DNA from: Planctomycetota bacterium
GTDB taxonomy: Bacteria; Planctomycetota; MHYJ01; JACPRB01
Assembly (NCBI GenBank): GCA_016200125.1
Contig: JACQFK010000313.1
Coordinates: 1-9,691, forward strand
Direction: 5' to 3'
DNA length: 9,691 bases
The position numbers were made by a program, and so were the translations under genes. This document shows, piece by piece, positions 7,234-9,691 of the stretch (the stretch's first letter is position 1; every line of letters begins with the position of its first letter). The notes below the pieces were generated by a model. That model saw only the letters and a list, made by a program, of their open reading frames with translations. It was not told the DNA's origin and did not search any database.

Positions 7234-7323
7234 TTAGGGCAACGTTAGCGGGACCCCTTTCCGGGGGCGGACGCTGAGCGGGAAGGCGTTTGGGTGGCTC
7301 TGCCTGAACCCTCTCTCGCTCAT
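7234..7323 (-). CDS. possible 29-residue leader peptide
   Basis: A short ORF from ATG 7323 to TAA 7234 (begins MSERGFRQSHPNAF). GAGAGAGGGG lies seven bases upstream of the ATG, as good a ribosome site as that of the response regulator gene nearby. The ATG falls about 29 nt after the predicted start of transcription. The peptide has five prolines and four arginines but no run of a single regulatory codon and no membrane segment. It overlaps the 7247-7275 hairpin. It may be a leader peptide whose translation affects the downstream hairpins, or chance; no homology is recognised. Confidence 0.25.
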   Translation of the reverse strand: MSERGFRQSHPNAFPLSVRPRKGVPLTLP

Positions 7324-7358
7324 CGATACGACCCCTCTCTCTGATGCGGACGCCGGTG

Positions 7359-7387
7359 ATTATAAACTACAATTTGCAAACTGTCAA
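7359..7387 (-). promoter_or_regulatory. perfect consensus sigma-70 promoter with an operator-like dyad in the spacer
   Basis: On the minus strand TTGACA (7382-7387) and TATAAT (7359-7364) both match consensus 6/6 with the ideal 17-bp spacer, in an A+T-rich island surrounded by G+C-rich DNA. Transcription would start near 7352 and run toward the zinc-ribbon genes. The spacer and two to three bases of the -35 hold a 16-bp dyad, 7369-7384, of form ACAnTTTGCAAAnTGT, perfect but for one pair. This is a usual position for a repressor or MerR-type operator. The promoter begins 30 bp after the stop codon of the response regulator gene. Confidence 0.8.
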
Positions 7388-7416
7388 GTCAGTGAACGGA
7401 TTTCGAGGATTTGTTT

Positions 7417-8085
7417 CTAGAGGCAGGCCGCGCCGCGAAAGCGGTAGCCGATCCCCCGGATCGTCTCGATGCAGGCCCCCGCCGCCCCCAGCTTCGATCG
7501 CAGGGCCGCCACGTGGACGTCCACCGCGCGCTCCGTGCCCACCGGGATCTGACGGCGGGTCACCGCCCGCCCGGGCGGGCTGAGCAGCCAGCGCAGGATC
7601 TCCAGCTCGGACGCCGTCAGCGGCTGCGGATGGGGCTTGAGCAGCTCCCCCTTCTCGAGATCCACCGTCACCGGCCCGACGTTCAGCACCGCCGCCGTGC
7701 CGGGCCTCCGGGCCCACCTCAGCAGCGCCCCGAGCCGCAGCGTGAACTCCGCCTCCGTGAAGGGGAAGAACGCCACGCTCACCGCGCCCAGCTCGAGGCC
7801 CGCCGTGACCTCCGCCTCCTGTCCCCGCTGGGCCGTCAGCAGCACCGGCGGCGCCGCCTGCCGCTCCCGCAGGATCGAGATGAACTCGCGGCCGCTCATG
7901 TCGGGCAGCGAGGCCCGCATCACCACCGCGTCCGGCGGGGCCGTCCGCATCCGCTTGAAGGCCTCCTCCGCGCTCCGGGCCCCCGTGTAGCCGTAGCCCG
8001 AGCCCTGGGCGATCCTGCGGACGAAGTGGAGGACGACCGGGTCGGGATCGATGGCGAGGACGGAAACGGCGGCCTCTTCCGGCAT
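7417..8085 (-). CDS. atypical PhoB/OmpR-family response regulator with degenerate receiver
   Basis: A 222-residue two-domain protein. Receiver-like domain: residues 7-125, beginning VSVLAIDPDPVVLHFVRRI. Aligning DAVVMRASLPDMSG with the usual DLVLLD-x-x-LPDMSG places Arg57 at the phospho-acceptor Asp; the acidic pair is D13-P14; the conserved Thr84 is kept; the conserved Lys of the K-P motif is Phe107 (AFFPFTEAEF). Winged-helix domain: about 135-218, with LTASELEILRWLLSPPGRAVTRRQI, AVDVHVAALRSKLG and ETIRGIGYRF. The stretch between RRQI and AVDVHV is about eight residues shorter than usual and lacks the typical L-x-x-V-W-G. It probably binds DNA without Asp phosphorylation. ATG 8085 has AGGAGAGAGGGG upstream and an extended -10 promoter. 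No histidine kinase is nearby. It ends 30 bp before the consensus promoter, which is an obvious but unproven target. Confidence 0.9.
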   Translation of the reverse strand: MPEEAAVSVLAIDPDPVVLHFVRRIAQGSGYGYTGARSAEEAFKRMRTAPPDAVVMRASLPDMSGREFISILRERQAAPPVLLTAQRGQEAEVTAGLELGAVSVAFFPFTEAEFTLRLGALLRWARRPGTAAVLNVGPVTVDLEKGELLKPHPQPLTASELEILRWLLSPPGRAVTRRQIPVGTERAVDVHVAALRSKLGAAGACIETIRGIGYRFRGAACL

Positions 8086-8120
8086 GAACCCCTCTCTCCT
8101 GGAATACCGACGACGCCCAG

Positions 8121-8148
8121 AGTGTAGCACAGGACCGGCGGGGGGCAA
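8121..8148 (-). promoter_or_regulatory. extended -10 promoter of the response regulator gene
   Basis: On the minus strand TTGCCC (8143-8148) and TACACT (8121-8126) are 16 bp apart, with TG one base upstream of the -10 (extended -10). The expected start is near 8114, giving a leader of about 28 nt with AGGAGAGAGGGG before the ATG at 8085. It lies downstream of the serA hairpin, which suggests that the regulator is transcribed separately from serA. Confidence 0.5.
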
Positions 8149-8165
8149 GGGGATTCGAGAGGGCC

Positions 8166-8185
8166 GCGGCCCGTCGACGGGCCGC
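8166..8185 (-). terminator. hairpin after serA, likely terminator
   Basis: A perfect 20-bp palindrome: 8-bp G+C-rich arms (GCGGCCCG and its complement) around a TCGA loop, starting 10 bases after the serA TAG. No T-run follows, as is common for terminators in G+C-rich genomes, so termination may be weak or need Rho. Confidence 0.5.
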
Positions 8186-8195
8186 AGGGCAGGAC

Positions 8196-9691
8196 CTAGG
8201 GCAGCATGACCGAGCGCACGTCGTGCGCGTTGATCGCCTTGCGGATCTCCTCGAGCACCTCGGTCTTCACCGGGTCGTCGACGGAGAGCAGGATCATCGC
8301 CTGCTGGCCCTTCCCGGCGCGGCCCACTTCCATCCGCGCGATGTTGATGTTGTTCGTGCCCAGGATGGTCCCGACCTTGCCCACGATGCCCGGCACGTCC
8401 AGGTACGCGAGCACCACCATGTGCTTCGAGGGCCGCAGGTCGATGTCCATGCGGTCGATCTCGACGATCCGCGAGTCGCGCCCCTCGAACACCACGCCCG
8501 ACACGGTCTTGGTCCCCTTCTCGGCGTCGACCTTGACCGAAAGCAGGCTCTTGTAGTTCCGCGCGTCCTTCTGCTTCTCCTCGACCACCTGGATGCCCGC
8601 CTCGCGGGCGAAGTGGCGGGAGTTGATGACGTTGACGTCCGCCCCCAGCGTGGGCTGCAGGGCGCCCTTGAGCGCCGACTGGGTGATCGGGCCGACCTCG
8701 AAGCCGCTGATGTGGCCCTGGAAGGTCGCCGTGACCGCCTTCACGCGGCCGCCGGCCAGCTGCGCGGCCAGGCCGCCCAGGTCCTCCGCCAGCCTCATGT
8801 AGGGCGTGAGCGACGGATCGGCCAGCCCCGCCAGGTTCGTCGAGTTGCGCAGGACCCCGTTCTTGAAGTAGTCCACGAACTGCTCGGCGATGTCGATCGC
8901 GACCTTGACCTGAGCCTCCTCGGTCGAGGCGGCCAGGTGCGGCGTCAGCGTGACGGTCTCTACCTTGAAGAGCGGGTGGTCCTTCGCGGGCGGCTCCGTC
9001 TCGTAGACGTCCAGCGCCGCGCCCGCGATTTCCTTCGCGGTCAGCGCCTCGGCCAGCGCCTTCTCGTCGATCACGCCGCCGCGCGACGTGTTGACGAGCC
9101 GGACCGTGCGCTTCATCTTCTTGAACTGCGCCGCGCCGATCATGCCCTTCGTCTTGTCCGTCAGCGGCACGTGGAAGGTGATGTAGTCGGACTCGCCGAG
9201 CAGGCGCTCCATCTCCACGAGCTCGACGCCGAGGCTCGCGGCGCGCTCCTTGGTGACGACCGGATCGAACGAGATCACCCGCATCTTGAAGGCCTTCGCG
9301 TACTGGGAGATCATGCTGCCGATCTTGCCCAGCCCGACGATTCCCAGGGTCTTCAGCTCCAGCTCCACGCCGAGCAGCTTCGTCCGCTCCCACTTCCCCG
9401 CGCGGACCGAGGCGTCCGCGGCGGCGATGTTGCGGGCCGAGGCCATGATGAGCGCAAAGGTGTGCTCCGCCGCGGAGGCGACGTTGCCCTGCGGCGAGTT
9501 CATCACGATCACGCCGCGCCGGGTGGCCGCCTCCTGGTCGATGTTGTCCACGCCGATGCCGGCGCGGCCGACGATCTTGAGCTTGGTCCCGGCGTCGATG
9601 ATGTCCTTGGTGACCTTGACGGCGCTCCGGACGACGAGCCCCTCGTAGTTGCCGATGATGGCCTTCAGGTCGTCGGCCTTCATCTTCCCCC
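8196..9691 (-). CDS. serA: D-3-phosphoglycerate dehydrogenase (5' end outside window)
   Basis: Oxidises 3-phosphoglycerate to 3-phosphohydroxypyruvate with NAD+, the first step of serine synthesis, in the cytosol. Counting from the ATG at 9683, 495 residues are seen: the end of the substrate domain, NAD-binding GLGKIG (117-122) with D140 for ribose, catalytic R201 (NTSRGG), D225 and E230 (DVYETEP), H249 (TPHL), then an intervening ASB domain (about 286-415) and a C-terminal ACT domain (about 422-495, VVLAYLDVPGIVGKVG), so this is the long (type 1) form that serine may inhibit. That form is usually about 525-530 residues. The visible sequence starts at the KADDLKAIIGNYEGLVVRS part, and the frame stays open to the right edge, so about 30-40 N-terminal residues lie outside; ATG 9683 is probably internal, since the G-rich run before it has no spacer. 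H-L-A-A-S-T replaces the more usual H-L-G-A-S-T. Confidence 0.97.
   Translation of the reverse strand, partial: GKMKADDLKAIIGNYEGLVVRSAVKVTKDIIDAGTKLKIVGRAGIGVDNIDQEAATRRGVIVMNSPQGNVASAAEHTFALIMASARNIAAADASVRAGKWERTKLLGVELELKTLGIVGLGKIGSMISQYAKAFKMRVISFDPVVTKERAASLGVELVEMERLLGESDYITFHVPLTDKTKGMIGAAQFKKMKRTVRLVNTSRGGVIDEKALAEALTAKEIAGAALDVYETEPPAKDHPLFKVETVTLTPHLAASTEEAQVKVAIDIAEQFVDYFKNGVLRNSTNLAGLADPSLTPYMRLAEDLGGLAAQLAGGRVKAVTATFQGHISGFEVGPITQSALKGALQPTLGADVNVINSRHFAREAGIQVVEEKQKDARNYKSLLSVKVDAEKGTKTVSGVVFEGRDSRIVEIDRMDIDLRPSKHMVVLAYLDVPGIVGKVGTILGTNNINIARMEVGRAGKGQQAMILLSVDDPVKTEVLEEIRKAINAHDVRSVMLP

Larger units (their letters stand above)
7115..7352 (-). ncRNA. candidate structured leader or small RNA downstream of a consensus promoter
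   Basis: The stretch 7007-7416 has no convincing protein gene. From the predicted start near 7352 the minus-strand transcript can form hairpins at 7247-7275 (CCCC/GGGG closed by AGCG/CGCT), at 7166-7217 (12 pairs including one G-U, enclosing a smaller CCC/GGG hairpin) and at 7119-7152 (11 pairs). A fourth, at 7079-7104, has one bulge. GAGAGAGGG occurs twice near the 5' end and can pair with CCCTACTCTC at 7188-7197, leaving one A bulged, so alternative folds are possible. I compared it by eye with RNase P, SRP, tmRNA, 6S, SAM and cobalamin RNAs and saw no defining core sequence. It is therefore either an unrecognised small RNA or the 5' leader of the zinc-ribbon operon. Confidence 0.38.

Noticed and set aside
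7344..7583. Plus-strand ORF starting at the A+T-rich island
   Set aside because: No ribosome site, overlaps the response regulator in antisense, low-complexity product.
7417..9393. Minus-strand ORF of 658 codons covering serA in another frame and the response regulator
   Set aside because: Only its last 222 codons (from ATG 8085) are real; the upstream part is a shadow of serA.

Overview
The window is a G+C-rich bacterial chromosome segment in which eight of nine genes are on the minus strand. No rRNA, tRNA, transposase or CRISPR is visible. Three traits point to Planctomycetota or a related PVC/metagenomic lineage: a sigma-70-like factor paired with a FecR-LamG membrane protein, a long hypothetical protein ending in a pseudopilin-like DPF-G / DG-DDGG motif, and several small zinc-ribbon or membrane proteins. 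This placement is an inference from gene families, not a phylogenetic result.

Right side (about 7417-9691, minus strand). D-3-phosphoglycerate dehydrogenase (serA) runs in from beyond the right edge and lacks its first few dozen residues. It is followed by a hairpin. Next comes a PhoB/OmpR-like response regulator with its own extended -10 promoter; its receiver domain has lost the phospho-acceptor Asp and the conserved Lys.

Middle (about 6147-7416). Downstream of the regulator is a stretch of about 410 bp without an obvious gene. It begins with a perfect consensus sigma-70 promoter (TTGACA, 17 bp, TATAAT, minus strand) whose spacer is filled by a near-perfect 16-bp dyad. Below it lie a possible 29-codon ORF and four predicted hairpins, so it looks like a long structured leader or a small RNA gene. 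Two small zinc-ribbon membrane proteins follow as an apparent operon, ending 5 bp from a convergent plus-strand gene for a small GspF-like membrane protein (5716-6141).

Left side (1-5623, minus strand). A hypothetical gene of the planctomycete type is split by one in-frame TGA at 5051-5053. It is followed by a complete ABC exporter, an ECF-like sigma factor, and a FecR/LamG transmembrane protein that runs off the left edge. The last two are separated by only 4 bp and probably form a regulator/envelope-sensor pair. The ABC exporter may be transcribed with them but has no clear functional tie.

Most genes are ordinary. The points that deserve a second look are the consensus promoter with its operator-like dyad and structured leader, the degenerate response regulator beside it, and the in-frame TGA inside a conserved-looking gene.
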